A stretch of 64,000 bases of DNA from Ophthalmolycus amberensis. Lineage: Eukaryota; Chordata; Actinopteri; Perciformes; Zoarcidae. Positions 39,687 through 51,696 of this stretch are shown here, piece after piece. The position numbers and the translations under genes were made by a program. Under the pieces are notes generated by a model, which did no database searches, had not been told where the DNA came from, and worked only from the letters and a program-made list of their open reading frames with translations. Location of the stretch: the NCBI GenBank assembly GCA_024529925.1, contig JAFEUB010001068.1, forward strand, positions 139,501 to 203,500, read 5' to 3'. Every line of letters starts with the position of its first letter. The stretch's first letter is position 1.

Positions 39687-39800
39687 CGGATTGTGTCGGA
39701 TAAATCTCTGTCCTGCGTGCAGTATGTTTGATAAACCGCTAATACTTATGTCTACAGTGATGCTACTGGTAAGACGTGGCATTTACTCAAGTCAACTCAT
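39687..39800 (-). other. Probable slc39a7 5'UTR exon
   Basis: Minus strand reads '...cgacacaatccg' followed by a strong donor 'gtaagaatgac' at 39686. A matching acceptor ('tctctctttgtcaaag') lies about ten bases before the slc39a7 ATG. The upstream border is only a guess from the promoter motif beside it. Confidence 0.45.
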
Positions 39801-39805
39801 CGAAA

Positions 39806-39815
39806 TCTCGCGAGA
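39806..39815. promoter_or_regulatory. TCTCGCGAGA promoter element
   Basis: Perfect palindromic TCTCGCGAGA, a motif typical of TATA-less housekeeping promoters in vertebrates. It lies just upstream of the probable 5'UTR exon of slc39a7 and points to the transcription start there, about 1.4 kb before the start codon. Confidence 0.5.
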
Positions 39816-40140
39816 ACACAATAAACACTCCCATGTGTGCCTCGATTCTGTGCTCCCTTGTTGTCTCCATGTGTGTTTTATTTGAGACGATTATCATATG
39901 ATTTGAAGGTGTTTTCTAATATTTATATGAATAATAATGTACTTAAATACTGGTAAAATGGCTTTGTGATGACAAAAGAGGTCTCACTGGAAATATCGCG
40001 AGATTTGACTCAACACAATCACCTCAGGCTGCTGGAGGCAGCAGCAGTGGCATCCTGCAGGAGAACAGGATGTAGGTCCGTTTGTCCGCGACTTTAACAA
40101 CAGCATTACAATACATTATATTTTGTATAAATATGTTTGC

Positions 40141-40689
40141 AGTGCTGGAATGTAACTCAGTAGTAGTAGTAGTTACATTTGCTTAACTGTAGGTCCTACT
40201 TAAGTAGTATTTGAAGTTGCCTCCTTGAGTATTTCCATGTTATGCTACTTTACTCTTCTACTCCACTAGATTTCAGAGGGAAATACTGAACTACTGTTTA
40301 CTTCACGATGTGTTTGACGGTTGTAGTTACTTTGCAGATTCAGGTGATTACAAAGTATGAATCAACTTATAATGATGTGTTATCTATTAAGCTTCCCAGC
40401 AGTATAAAGTAGTTTGACTCCATCTTTACCAGCTGCAACATTAAAGTGATAAATCAATGCATCAATAATTATAATACAGTAATATAATATATGATTCTAA
40501 AATGGACCATTCTGCATAGAGTACCTTTACTTTTGGTACTTAATACTACATATTGTGATGCTAATACTTTTGCACTTTTACGAAAGAAACAGATTATTGA
40601 ATGCAGGACTTTTTGCTTGTATCAGTATTTACACACTGTGGTATCGCTACATTCACTAAAGTACAATATATGTACTTCTTCCATCTCTG
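40141..40689 (+). mobile_element. Teleost MITE-like repeat in MHC unit A
   Basis: From 'agtgctggaatgtaactcag' to 'gtacttcttccatctctg'. Typical words such as 'ttgagtatttccatgttatg' and 'ctactccactagatttcaga' mark a widespread teleost non-autonomous element. A partial second copy is at about 40836-40990. It lies about 0.5-1 kb upstream of the MHC start codon. Confidence 0.65.
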
Positions 40690-41163
40690 TATATTTGTAG
40701 AAATATGTAGAAACATCAGAATACAAGTTTTGTAAACATATGTTTCAGTCAATAGTTGCATCATGAATGTAAAGTTATTTTAGTTGTATCTTTGTACCTG
40801 TCTATGCAGAATTATTCAAACACATAGTTACATACAAAGTTGAGGTACTTGTACTACTTGAGTGTTACCATTTAGAAGTATAAAGTTGCATAAACTTCTA
40901 CTCCACTAAATTTAAGAGGGAATTATAACACTCTTTATTTGTCTGACAGCTATACCGGTAGTTACTTTTCAGATTCAAATGTCATATCTTTCCTGTCCAT
41001 TGAAAACCATGTACTGTATGTCCATGTGTGGTGATGTCGATTTCGACTATTTTTGATGTCATCACTTTAATGGACACGCCTACACTGCGCATGCCCAGTA
41101 TCAAAGGCGAACGGTCAATCAGCTGACTCGCTCTTTAGCTTGAGGTTTACTTATCATATCAAC

Positions 41164-44100
41164 ATGAAAACGTTATTTATGTTGCTGCTCTTCTGTCATG
41201 TTTCATCTACAGGTAAGATCACACTGTGACTCTCACCGTTACGCTGTTTCCTGTTATTATTGTCGCTGTAAAACTCGTTGCAGTCACTTTGTAAAGATGC
41301 GACATCAGGAGCCATAGTTTCACTTTCACTCCGTCAATACCGTTATTCAAACCATTTGACGCTGACTTTACATGATCAGCCTGTGTATTGTTCTCATGTA
41401 GGTTACTCGTCAGTGCGTTACAGAACGACACATATGCTGCATTCATGCTTTAGTGTAGGAAAGTAAAAGTTGTTCATAACCTCTGTGTGAAGTAATGTCC
41501 GTATCTTTAGGGAGGATAGAGGCTATCCCCAAATATTATTGTTTGTAAATCAAATTACATACAACTATTGCAAGACGTTGACTAGCTAATAATAATAATA
41601 ATTCCCTAAAGTACACAATCGCAAATGAACAAATATCTGCTGTAAGAAGGCCAAAGTACATGATTTAAAATAAGGCTCCAATAAAACAATATATTATTAT
41701 TGTACACGGGCCATCTACATGACTCGTTGCTCAATGCACAAAGTCACAACATAAAATTAATAACATTAGTGGGTCTATAACATATTCTTTAGGTAGCTCA
41801 TTGTGATTTAACATATTTTTAAATACTCCTATTATTATTTTTTATTGATGACCATTAATATCCATAATTTGTATAAAAATTAAGTTCCAATCAACCTCTT
41901 TGTTCTGCAGTGAAATACTCCCTGAAATATTTCCTGACTGCAACTTCTGGAGTGAAAAACATTCCAGAGTTTGTGGCTTTTGCGATGGTCGATGAAGTCC
42001 AGCTTGGTTACTTTGACAGCAACAGCAAGAACCCGGAGCCCAAACAGGACTGGGTGAGAGATTTAGCAAAGGATAACCCACAACACATTGAGTGGTATGT
42101 TCAGAAGTGTTCCAGCAATCAGCAGTTCTTCAGAGCCAACCTTGACGGATTGAAGCAGCGCTTAAACCAAACTGGAGGTAGGCCTGTTTATGTTCATGTT
42201 TAACGTTTGGCTGGTGAGATGTAGCTTCCTGTATAAACACATGCCAGTGCTTTTTGATGAAGAGAATATGGACTTTCACTCCATTTTCCAGCAGATGTTG
42301 AGTGTCTTCCACAGAGCCAGTAATTGGTGGATCAGCGTGTCTCTGTGGTGAAGATGTGATATTATGTGTTAATAATCGTCTGTGCTGCGATGTCACTGTC
42401 TCCCTCTCTACCTCTCTCAGGTGCTCACATTTTACAGAGGATGAACGGCTGTGAGTGGGATGATGAGACTGGAGAGGTTATTGGTTTTAATCAATATGGT
42501 TATGATGGAGAAGACTTCATTGCGTTGGACCTGCAGACGCTGACGTGGACTGCACCAAGACAGCAGGCGTTCAGCACCAAACTTAGATGGGATGCTGACA
42601 AAGCCAGATTAGAATACAATAAATATCACTACATCCATGAATGTCCTGTCTGGCTGAAGAAGTATGTGCACTATGGGAGGAGCTCTCTGAAGAGAACAGG
42701 TAGATTCACGTGACCTGATGCATTTTAAAGGACACTAAAGTGTTCCCACGCCTCTTCTGTTTTTAATGTACAGTAAATATGGACATAGTTTCTCTCACCT
42801 CACTTCATCTCTTTTATTCTCGTACTTCATATTGGGATGTTAATATTAAGATAAATAATAATTAGGGCTTGGACCAATATTTATTGATGATTACTGATAC
42901 TCAGGAATATCAATGAATAGATTATTGATTTAATGATGAATGGTCCTTAAATCTAAATTCAGTACATGAAAAACATGGTTATTAAACAGTAGTATTTTCA
43001 CTGATTTAGATATCTTTACATTTAATAAAAAACACATGTTAAGCTTATAAAATACAATGCATTGTAAGGGTTAAAGGCTTTGGTTTAGATTCATTACAAA
43101 CAGTTGTGTCTAGGTGAGAGAGACAAACACAAAGAGACATTTCCTGTCTAAACCTCTCAAATAATTTAAATATAAACCCTCAAAATAAAACAAATGAACT
43201 ATTCAAGGCTTTTGGAGTTCAAACTATTATTCATTATTTCACAAATAAGCACAGATTACAAAAACATTCTCAATGATTAATAGCGATTTGTGTAGCAGGA
43301 CTTTATTTTCACTCTCTATTCACATCTCACAACCCCCAGATGTCATTGTTTAATATTAAATATACTATTTATTGCAGTGCCTCACTATTACTAATTCGGT
43401 AAGTCCATCCATCCATCCATTTTCCTCCGCTTATCCGGGGTCGAGTCACGGTGGCAGCAGGCCAAGCAGGCTGACCCAGACCTCCCTCTCACCGGTAACA
43501 TGTTCCAGCTCATTCTGGGGGATCCCGAGGCGTTCCCAGGCCAGCTGGGAGATGTAATCCCTCCAGCGTGTTCTGGGTCTTCCCCGGGGTCTCTTCCCAG
43601 TTGGACGTGCCTGGAAAACCTCCAGTGAGAGGCGTCCAGGAGGCATTCTAATTAGATGCCCAAACCACCTCAGCTGACTCCTTTCGACACGAAGGAGTAG
43701 CGGCTCGACTCCAAGCTCCCACCTGATGACCGAGCTCCTTACCCTATCTCTAAGGCTGAGCCCGGCCACCCTACGGAGGAAACTCATTTCGGCCGCTTGT
43801 AGCCGCGACCTTGTCCTTTCGGTCACGACCCAGAGTTTGTGACCATAGGTGCGGGTAGGAACGAAGACCGCCTGGTAAATTGAGAGCTTTGCCTTCCGGC
43901 TCAGCTCCCTCTTCACCAAGACGGTCCGGTGCAGTGCCTGCTTTACTGCTGCAGCCGCACCGATCCGCCAGTCGATCTCCCGCTCCATCTTACCCTCAGT
44001 CGTGAGCAAGACCCCGAGATACTTGCACTCCTTCGCTTGAGGTAGGCACTCCGTCCCCACCTGGAGGGAGCAATCCACCGGTTTCCGACAGAGAACCATG

Positions 44101-47100
44101 ACCTCAGATTTGGAGGTGCTAACTCTCATCCCCGCCGCTTCACACTCGGCTGCAAACCGCCCCAGTGAATGCTGGAGGTCATCATCCGAGGAGGCTAACA
44201 GGACCACATCATCCGCAAACAGCAGAGAGGCGATCCCGAGACCCCGAACCTGACGTTCTCCGCCCCCAGGCTGCGCCTAGATATCCTGTCCATGAAAGTC
44301 ACGAACAGGACCGGTGACAAAGGGCAGCCCTGGCGGAGGTCAACACCCACCGGGAACGTGTCTGACTTATTGCCGAGAATGCGGACACAGCTCCTACTGC
44401 AGTCGTACAGAGACCGGATCGCCCGTTGTAATGGGTCCGGCACCCCATACTCCCGCAGCACCCCCCACAAGAACCCCCGAGGGACCCAGTCGAAAGCCTT
44501 CTCCAAGTCCACAAAGCACATGTAGACTGGTTGGGCAAACTCCCAGAACCCCTCCAGTAGTCTTGCGAGGGTAAAGAGCTGGTCCACTGTTCCACGGCCG
44601 GGACGGAATCCGTACTGCTCCTCTTGAATCTGAGGTTCGACAAATGGTCGGAGCCTCCTTTCCAGCACCCTAAGCCTTCCCCGGGAGGCTGAGTAGTGTG
44701 ATACCCCAGTAATTCGAGCACACTCTCCGGTCCCCCTTTTTGAAGATGGGAATGACCACCCCGGTCTGCCAGTCCATGGGCACTGATCCCGACCCCCATG
44801 CGACATTGAAGAGGCGTGTCAGCCAGGACAGCCCAACTATGTCCAGCGCTTTCAGCATCTCAGGGCGGATCTCATCCACCCCGGCGCCTTGCCACCAAGG
44901 AGCTTTTTAACTACCTCAGCGGCCTGTGCCAGGGATATGGGTGAGCCTCCCCCTAGGTCTTCAGGCGCTGCCTCCTCTGCAGAGGACATGTTGGTCGGGT
45001 TTAGGAGTTCCTCAAAGTGCTCTTTCCACCGCCCGACAATGTCCCCCGTCCGGGTCAGCAGTTCTCCCCCCCCCCCCCTGCTGAGAACAGCCTGGGGTAA
45101 GCCCTGCTCTCCCTTCCTGAGCCGTCGGATGGTTTGCCAGAACCTCCTTGAGGCCAACCATAAGTCCTTCTCCATGGCCTCCCCGAACACCTCCCATGCC
45201 CGAGTTTTTGCATTCGCGACCACCGCAGCTGCAGCCCTTCTGGCCTGCCGGTACCTGTCAGCTGCTTCAGGAGACCCCTGGACCAACCAGGCCTTGAAGG
45301 TCTCCTTCTTCAGCTTGACGGCTTCCCTCACCTCCGGTATCCTCTGGTTGCCGCCACGACAGGCAGCGATGACCATCCGGCCACAGCTCCTAGCAGCCGC
45401 GTCCACAATAGAGGCTTTGAACATGGTCCATTCGGATTCCGTGTCCCCAACCTCCCTTGGGATGTGTGAGAAGTTCTTCCGGAGGTGGGAGTTAAAGACC
45501 TCCCGGACAGGGTCCTCCGCCAGACGTTCCCAGTTCACCCTCACTACACGTTTGGGCTTGCCGGGTCTTTCCAACCGGTTCCCCCGCCATCTGATCCAAC
45601 TCACCACCAGGTGGTGATCAGTTGACAGCTCTGCTCCTGTCTTCACCCGAGTGTCCAAGACATACGGCCGCAAATCAAATGATACGATTACAAAGTCGAT
45701 CATTGATCTCCAGCCTAAGGTGCTCTGGTACCAGGTACACTTATGAGCCACCTTATGTTCGAACATGGTGTTCGTTATGGCCAAACCGTGGCAAGCACAG
45801 AAGTCCAATAACGAGACACCATTCGGGTTCAGATCGGGCAAGCCGTTCCTCCCAATCACCCCCCGCCAGGTTTCTCCGTCATTGCCCACGTGAGCGTTGA
45901 AGTCCCCGGGGAGAACTATGGAGTCGGTAGGCGGCGCCCTTTCCAGGACCCCTCCCACCGACTCCAAGAAGGCCGGATACTCCGAACTGCTGTTTGGTGC
46001 ATAAGCACAAACCACAGTCAGAGCCTTGCTCCCCGCAACCCGTAGGCGCATGGAGGCGACCCTCTCGTTCTCCGGGGAGAACTCCAACACAGCGGCGCTC
46101 AGCCAGGAGCTCATGAGTATCCCCACTCCCGGCCGGCGCCTCTCACCCTGGGCAACTCCGGAAAAGGACAAAGTCCAACCCCTCTCCAGGAGCTTGGTTC
46201 CAGAGCCAGTGCTGTGTGTGGAGGTGAGTCCAACTATATCTCGCTGGTATCGCTCCACCTCCTGCACCAGCTCTGGCTCTTTCCCCGCTAGCGAGGTGAC
46301 GTTCCACGTCCCTAGAGCTAGTCTATGCTGCCGGCGATAGGCTCGCCCAGGCCTCCCGCCTGACCCGCCGCCCGGTCTGCATTGCACCCGACCCCGATGC
46401 TTGTCCCTGCGGGTGGTGGGTCCACAGGCTGGCTGCTCCATGCTGTTTCTTCGGGCTGAGCCCGACCGGGCCCCATGGGCGAAGTGTAAGATTATCATGA
46501 ATAAGGCTCCCCTGGTGGTGTAAGTAGACTGCATAATGTGTATTTGAATTAAATCACATGACATGTGTACTGTCCAGGGTAAGAAAGTAGCATGCATCAA
46601 TATTTACTGATGCTTTTAAACTGATTTATTTCTATTGATGCATAACATGCCAGCCTAAGTCCTATACACAGTTTTCTTGTTTGTTTTTAAATCCCTAGAC
46701 CTTCCCTCAGTGTCTCTCCTCCAGAAGACTCCCTCCTCCCCAGTCACCTGCCACGCTACAGGTTTCTACCCTGACAGAGCCATGATGTACTGGAGGAAAG
46801 ATGGAGAGGAGCATCACGAGGACGTGGACCACGGAGAGATCCTCCCCAACCACGATGGATCCTTCCAGATCAGTGTGGACCTGATCCTTTCATCAGTCGC
46901 ACCTGAAGACTGGAGGAGGTACGACTGTGTGTTCCATCTCTCTGGTGTGGAGGACGACATCGTCACCAAACTGGACAAAGCACAGATCAGGACCAACTGG
47001 GGTAAGACTGAGATCAGATGTGATGGAGGTTTAAAAACTAACGCTAGACCTGGATCATAACTTCAGGGGTTATGCCCAAAAGCATTTTGTTGTCAATTCA

Positions 47101-47221
47101 ATAGACGAGTTGTTGTGACTTTTAAATCTTTAACCCTCCTCTTAATCCTGATAGAAGAATCAGGTTTGCAACCTCTCTTCTTCTTCTTCTTCTTCTTCTT
47201 CTTCTTCTTCTTCTTCTTCTT

Positions 47222-47252
<31 letters not shown>

Positions 47253-47669
47253 TAGTTTGGGCAATTATTTCTATGATGACATTGTTCTCATCATCTGTGG
47301 TAGAGACAACGTGTGAATGTTTTGTGTTCCAGTTTCTCCGTCAGAGTTTCCTGCTGGTGTTGTTACTGGAGTTGTTGTAGGACTGCTGCTGCTTCTGGCA
47401 CTCTGCATCGCTGGACTCTTCATCTGGAGGAGGAACAATAATGGTGAGTGAAGCCATTTTTACTCCACTGTTGGATTCAACACAGTAGAAGACGTACTGC
47501 GTATACTGTATGAGCTCTCCCACATTTACAGTCAAAGCAGAAGTCAGTGAAATTCATGCTAAACATGCAAAAGTGTTTTGTTGGTTTCTTTTAAACTCTG
47601 TATTTTCTTTAACCTTTAATATTGTAACGTCTCTTTATTTCAGGATTCATTCCTGCAAACACGGAGTGA
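41164..47669 (+). CDS. MHC class I heavy chain, gene A (complete, six exons)
   Basis: Presents peptides or other ligands at the cell surface with beta-2-microglobulin. Exons: 41164-41212 signal peptide ([17 protein letters not shown]); 41911-42177 alpha-1 ([13 protein letters not shown]... NQTGG, with the conserved N-glycosylation site at its end); 42421-42699 alpha-2 with the disulfide Cys pair ([13 protein letters not shown] ... [11 protein letters not shown]); 46699-47001 alpha-3 Ig domain ([15 protein letters not shown] ... YDCVFH); 47333-47443 transmembrane; 47644-47669 short tail ending GFIPANTE. All introns are GT/AG and phase 1, with no stop or frameshift. It looks like a teleost U-lineage class I gene. 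Alpha-1 is unusual, with an extra Cys (QKCSS), which leans towards non-classical. Intron 3 is swollen by a LINE. Lineage assignment is an inference; the gene family is certain. Confidence 0.95.
43405..46481 (-). mobile_element. Non-LTR retrotransposon (RTE/RTEX-like LINE), near full length, frameshifted
   Basis: Minus strand. The 5' part encodes an apurinic-type endonuclease ([34 protein letters not shown]) within the open frame ending at 44852. Next comes reverse transcriptase with [37 protein letters not shown] and a [12 protein letters not shown] active-site block, ending [17 protein letters not shown]. The 3' tail is (GGAT)n at the left edge. Frame breaks near 44880 (short G run), 44700 and 44240 make it non-functional. 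Flanking 'aagt' at 43401-43404 and 46482-46485 is a candidate short target duplication; MHC unit B shows the empty site near 53970. Clade name is from memory of teleost LINE style, so moderate. Confidence 0.85.
47175..47251. repeat. (CTT)n microsatellite in MHC gene A intron 4
   Basis: About 25 uninterrupted CTT units. The matching place in gene B (about 54660-54690) has only a few impure units. Confidence 0.95.
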
Positions 47670-47964
47670 AATGTCCAGAGTTGTCGTGGCAACGTCTGCA
47701 GCATCAAACAGGTCTTCAGTCACACTGATGAACCAATGGTTGGCTCACCTTTTATCTCTTCTGACCTGTGACAGACCGGATGATGGATGGTCCTCTTCTG
47801 TTGATGGTCCTTGATGTCGACACGCAGACAGTATTTTGGAGAGTTTGGGGATATTTGTAGACCACCCTTACTTTCACAAGGCATACTTTACCGACTACTA
47901 TGCCTTACAAAGCATTTATTAAGTATTTTAAATAGACCTCATCTAAAGTGAGGACTATCTATGC

Positions 47965-48044
47965 CAGGGGTGCCCACACTTTTTCGGCTTGCGAGCTACT
48001 TTTAAAATGACCAAGTCAAAATGATCTACCTTAAAATTGCTGAA

Positions 48045-48080
<36 letters not shown>

Positions 48081-48960
48081 CTGAGTATACTTTATATTTA
48101 CAATATATGTTGGCGTACCTTGCATAACTGCATGAACCCTTATGGCACAATACAATTCTGTACATTTTTGGTCATTACCTTACTCTGATGACTTGCACTG
48201 AATGGAATTGGCCAGAGTTGCATAGTCCGGACAGTAGCTGCTGGTAGCCGCCTCAAGCAGACTTCAAATGCTCATCAGTCATGGTGGAACGGTGTATGGA
48301 CTTAATGTTCTTCATGTGGGAAAAGGCTGACTCACATAAATGAGTAGAGCCGAATAATGCAGTCAAGAAGGTATCACATTTCCTCATGTTTGGGTACTTT
48401 TCCTCTGTGAGAAAACTGTCCATGAGCCCAGGACTTCAGCTGAATGTCAGCTTGCAGTGTCAGAATCTCATCCTCCACTCCAGACGAGTTCAGGTGAAAC
48501 CGCGTTGCAATTTTTGATGCGAGTACATCAACCTCAATATCTACCCGAAATGTGCAGCACATAAGTGTAGCAACTGGCTCGAGTAAAGCAAAGTCTCGAA
48601 AGCGTTTGTCAAACTCTGACAGACACTTGCCAACCTGCTCTGTGTAGCGCGCACTGTCACGTTACGCACACGCCTTCCGCTGAGTCTCCAGTTCTGACGC
48701 GAGGTTTTGGAAGTTTCCCAAATCATGGCGCTACAGCTTTAGCTTCTTTAGTAGAAATAAATTGGAAGGCTAACTAATTAGCTCGCCGGAGTTTTGCAGT
48801 AGCTCGCGCGGTTGACCGCGCATACGTGGTGACCCGTGTGTTAGAAAATCAAGTGGCAAATGCCATGCGGACATCAATTTTGTTTTGAATGGCATGCGAT
48901 CTACCCGCACTACCTCCGCGATCGACCGGTCGATCGTGATCGACGTATTGGGCACCCCTG
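47965..48960. mobile_element. hAT-type DNA transposon, internally deleted, perfect 8 bp target duplication
   Basis: Ends 'caggggtgccca' and 'tgggcacccctg' are perfect inverted terminal repeats. They are flanked by identical 'atctatgc' at 47957-47964 and 48961-48968, the 8 bp duplication expected of hAT elements. On the minus strand 48240-48400 encodes FLTALFGSTHLCESAFSHMK, then HRSTMTDEHLKSA and a stop: the C-terminal dimerisation region of a hAT transposase with a frame break. Only about 1 kb remains, so it is non-autonomous. Confidence 0.9.
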
Positions 48961-48989
48961 ATCTATGCCTTACAGGGCATTTATTAAGT

Positions 48990-50022
48990 ATTTTCATGAT
49001 TTTCTCTCAATCAAGTTACCCCTGATGTTACCCCTGCAAGTTAACACGTTATTATCGCGTTAACGCATTAATTAACGCCGACAATTATATTATCGCGCGT
49101 TAACGCAGTCTTTTATTTATTCATTTATTTATTTATTATTAAGCTACATTTTTAACACAATAACCAGGCAGCAATCAGTGAACAGCTGTGTTTGTGTGGC
49201 GTCACTTCCTTCTCCCCCGGGTTCGGAACCCCTCCTACACTCCGTCACCGTCGTTCACTCTTGTCTCACAAACACACACACACACACACGCGCGCGAGCG
49301 AATCGTCTCGTTACAGGATTGATTTGATTTATTGATTTTGCACAATTCAACACTTTACTGCCTGAACTGCAGTATTACAGTATTACAGTATTACAGTGAA
49401 TACAACGCGCTCTTGCACCCGACATGTGGTTTTCTACGTATCATCAATATTGTTAGCGTCAAGAACACGTACCATGCTACTTCCTGTCTCTTCAAAGTAA
49501 AAGCACTTCCGTTTTCATGCTCTTCACAATAAAAGTAAATCATGCAATCAGACAATTTACAACAGTGACAATATTAAAATACATATTGTCGAGTTTTTAA
49601 AGTGTTTTTGTTTGGAATATGTATCATAAGCATCATTTAGTTATCACTACTGAGAATTTAACAAACATAAAAACATGACGTAGATAGGTTTGCAGTTTTC
49701 AAGGTGTATATTTCAAATTGCATCTATTACACACATGAAAATAAAGTTATGAACACCGGCTGAATATCTATTATCAGAATCATTATAACTGTGTTATAAC
49801 TGCTACTGTGTAAAGGGAATACTGCTGTTAAAAATAACCTTATTTGTTTAAAGTGTTTGCAAACCAAATGTTATTGACCTTTTGTTCATATAGCAGTACT
49901 TTTAAAATAAAAGTGCGCAATACACTACTTTTGAATTCATTATTGAACTTTGCCATAACAATGTGATTAATCGCAAAACATTCATGCGATTAAATATTTT
50001 AATCGTTGCCCAGCACTAATTA
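48990..50022. mobile_element. Second DNA-transposon-like insertion with 'TTAATCG' ends
   Basis: Begins near 'gttaacacgttattatcgcg' and ends 'gattaaatattttaatcgtt' then 'gcccagcacta', a terminal style common to teleost hAT-like non-autonomous elements. Absent from the matching part of MHC unit B. Terminal repeats are only partly matched and no target duplication was found. It contains a CA repeat at about 49263. Confidence 0.5.
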
Positions 50023-50333
50023 ATACAAATTAATACAAATTAAGATTATGGCTGCATGTTCATGTGGGATTTGTAAATTGTGGGTTATATTAATTCAATC
50101 ACCGAGTGCACCTTTCTAGTTGTATCAAAAAGAAAAGGTTCACTTTAGTCACGATATTTTTAACGAATACTATTTGGTTAAATTGTAAATACCTTCTTCC
50201 CCTTTTTTCTCTCTGTTTGTGCAATAAACATTTTTTCTTTAGTTTGTTACCTGCATGCTTTCACTCTTGTTAAACACTCCCTGTTTAATTTCAATGTGTA
50301 AACTTTGCTGTATGAATTCAGTTTGATTAATTC

Positions 50334-50339
50334 AATAAA
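50334..50339 (+). terminator. Candidate MHC gene A polyadenylation signal
   Basis: AATAAA in sequence that continues the unit shared with gene B ('gcatgttcatgtgggatttg' at 50054 matches 55699 onward), so it is probably the ancestral 3' end now pushed away by inserted transposons. Another AATAAA is at 50223. Confidence 0.4.
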
Positions 50340-50852
50340 GACACATCTCTGTTATGGTACAACTGTTATGTTGGTGTCTTTTCTGCATCCAAAAGGTGCG
50401 CTTTAGATCAGTGCTACATTTAAAACAGCATCAGCAGGTTATCCATTAATCTGAGTCTTTGCACGCTAACATTTTCAACAGACTTGGCAAGTTTAACCAT
50501 TAAATCATCATGCCCGATGCATTTTCTTCATTATTTAACGAGCTGAAAACATCTTTGTGGTATTGGAAATGTTGTTTATCATATATTTCCTATGTGTAGG
50601 AATTGCCTCCATGTTGGTGTCATTACTGGGGTGCATTTTCTACAATACTCTTCTTGCCTGGGATGCAGAACGGCTTTGTGATGACAAAAGAGGTCTCACT
50701 GGAAATATCGCGAGATTTGACTCAACACAATCACCTCAGGCTGCTGGAGGCAGCAGCAGCAGGCATCCTGCAGGAGAACAGGATGTAGGTCCGTTTGTCT
50801 GCGACTTTAACAACAACATTATAATACATTATAATTTCTATGAATATGTTTG

Positions 50853-51218
50853 CAGTGCTGGAATGTAACTCAGTAGTAGTAGTTACATATACTCAAGTAC
50901 TGTAGGTCCTATAAGTAGTATTTGAAGTTGCCTTCTTGAGTATTTCCATGTTATGCTACTTTACTCTACTTTACTAAGAGATAAATCAATGCATCAATAA
51001 TTGTAATACAGCAATATAATATATGATTGTAAAATAGACCATTCTGCATAGAGTACCTTTACTTTTGGTACTTAATACTACATATTGTGATCTAATACTT
51101 TTGCACTTTTACTAAAGAAACAAATTGAATGCAGGACTTTTTACTTGTATCAGTATTTACACACTGTGGTATCGCTGCATTCACTAAAGTACAATATATG
51201 TACTTCTTCCATCTCTGT
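50853..51218 (+). mobile_element. Teleost MITE-like repeat in MHC unit B
   Basis: Counterpart of 40141-40689, shorter by internal loss ('cagtgctggaatgtaactca' to 'gtacttcttccatctctg'). Confidence 0.65.
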
Positions 51219-51696
51219 ATATTTGTAGAAATATGTAGAAACATCAGAATACAAGTTTTGTAAAAATATGTTTTAGTCAATAGCTGCATCATGAATGTAA
51301 AGTTACTTTTAGTTGTACCTTTGTACCTGTCTATACAGTGGAGGACTGTACGCTAACTAAGCAATATTATTCAAACACATAGTTACATTCAAAGTTGAGG
51401 TACTTGTAGCCTACTACTTGTAGTATTACCATTTAGAAGTATAAAGTTGCATAAACTTCTTCTCCACTAAATTTAAGAGGGAATTATCGTACTTTTTATT
51501 TGTCTGACAGCTATAGTTACTTTTCAGATTACAATTTTTCATACTTCCTGTCCATTGAAAACCATGTATGTCCATATGTGGTGATGTTATGACACTACAG
51601 GTAACGCCACGCCTACACTGCGCATGCCCGGTATCACAGGTGAACGTTCATTCACCTGACTCGCTCTTCAGCTTGAGGTTTACTTATCATATCAAC

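Larger units (their letters stand above)
39960..50671 (+). repeat. MHC class I duplication unit A
   Basis: Starts 'ggctttgtgatgacaaaaga' and recurs at 50670; the order then is MITE, MHC promoter, six exons and 3' region in both units. Unit A is longer because it holds a LINE (43405-46481), a hAT element (47965-48960) and another transposon (about 48990-50022) that unit B lacks. Confidence 0.85.

Noticed and set aside
41040..41163. Classical MHC promoter S-X-Y boxes upstream of gene A
   Set aside because: Only a CRE-like 'tgatgtcatca' and an NRF1-like 'tgcgcatgccc' were visible. The former is not preserved in gene B and no proper Y box was found, so I did not annotate an enhanceosome.
44889..45900. 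Plus-strand open frames of up to 242 codons
   Set aside because: Antisense shadows of the LINE endonuclease/reverse transcriptase on the minus strand.
50557..50868. 103-codon frame with a hydrophobic start upstream of MHC gene B
   Set aside because: It runs across the edge of the MHC duplication into a MITE, and the equivalent part of unit A is not open. No family resemblance.
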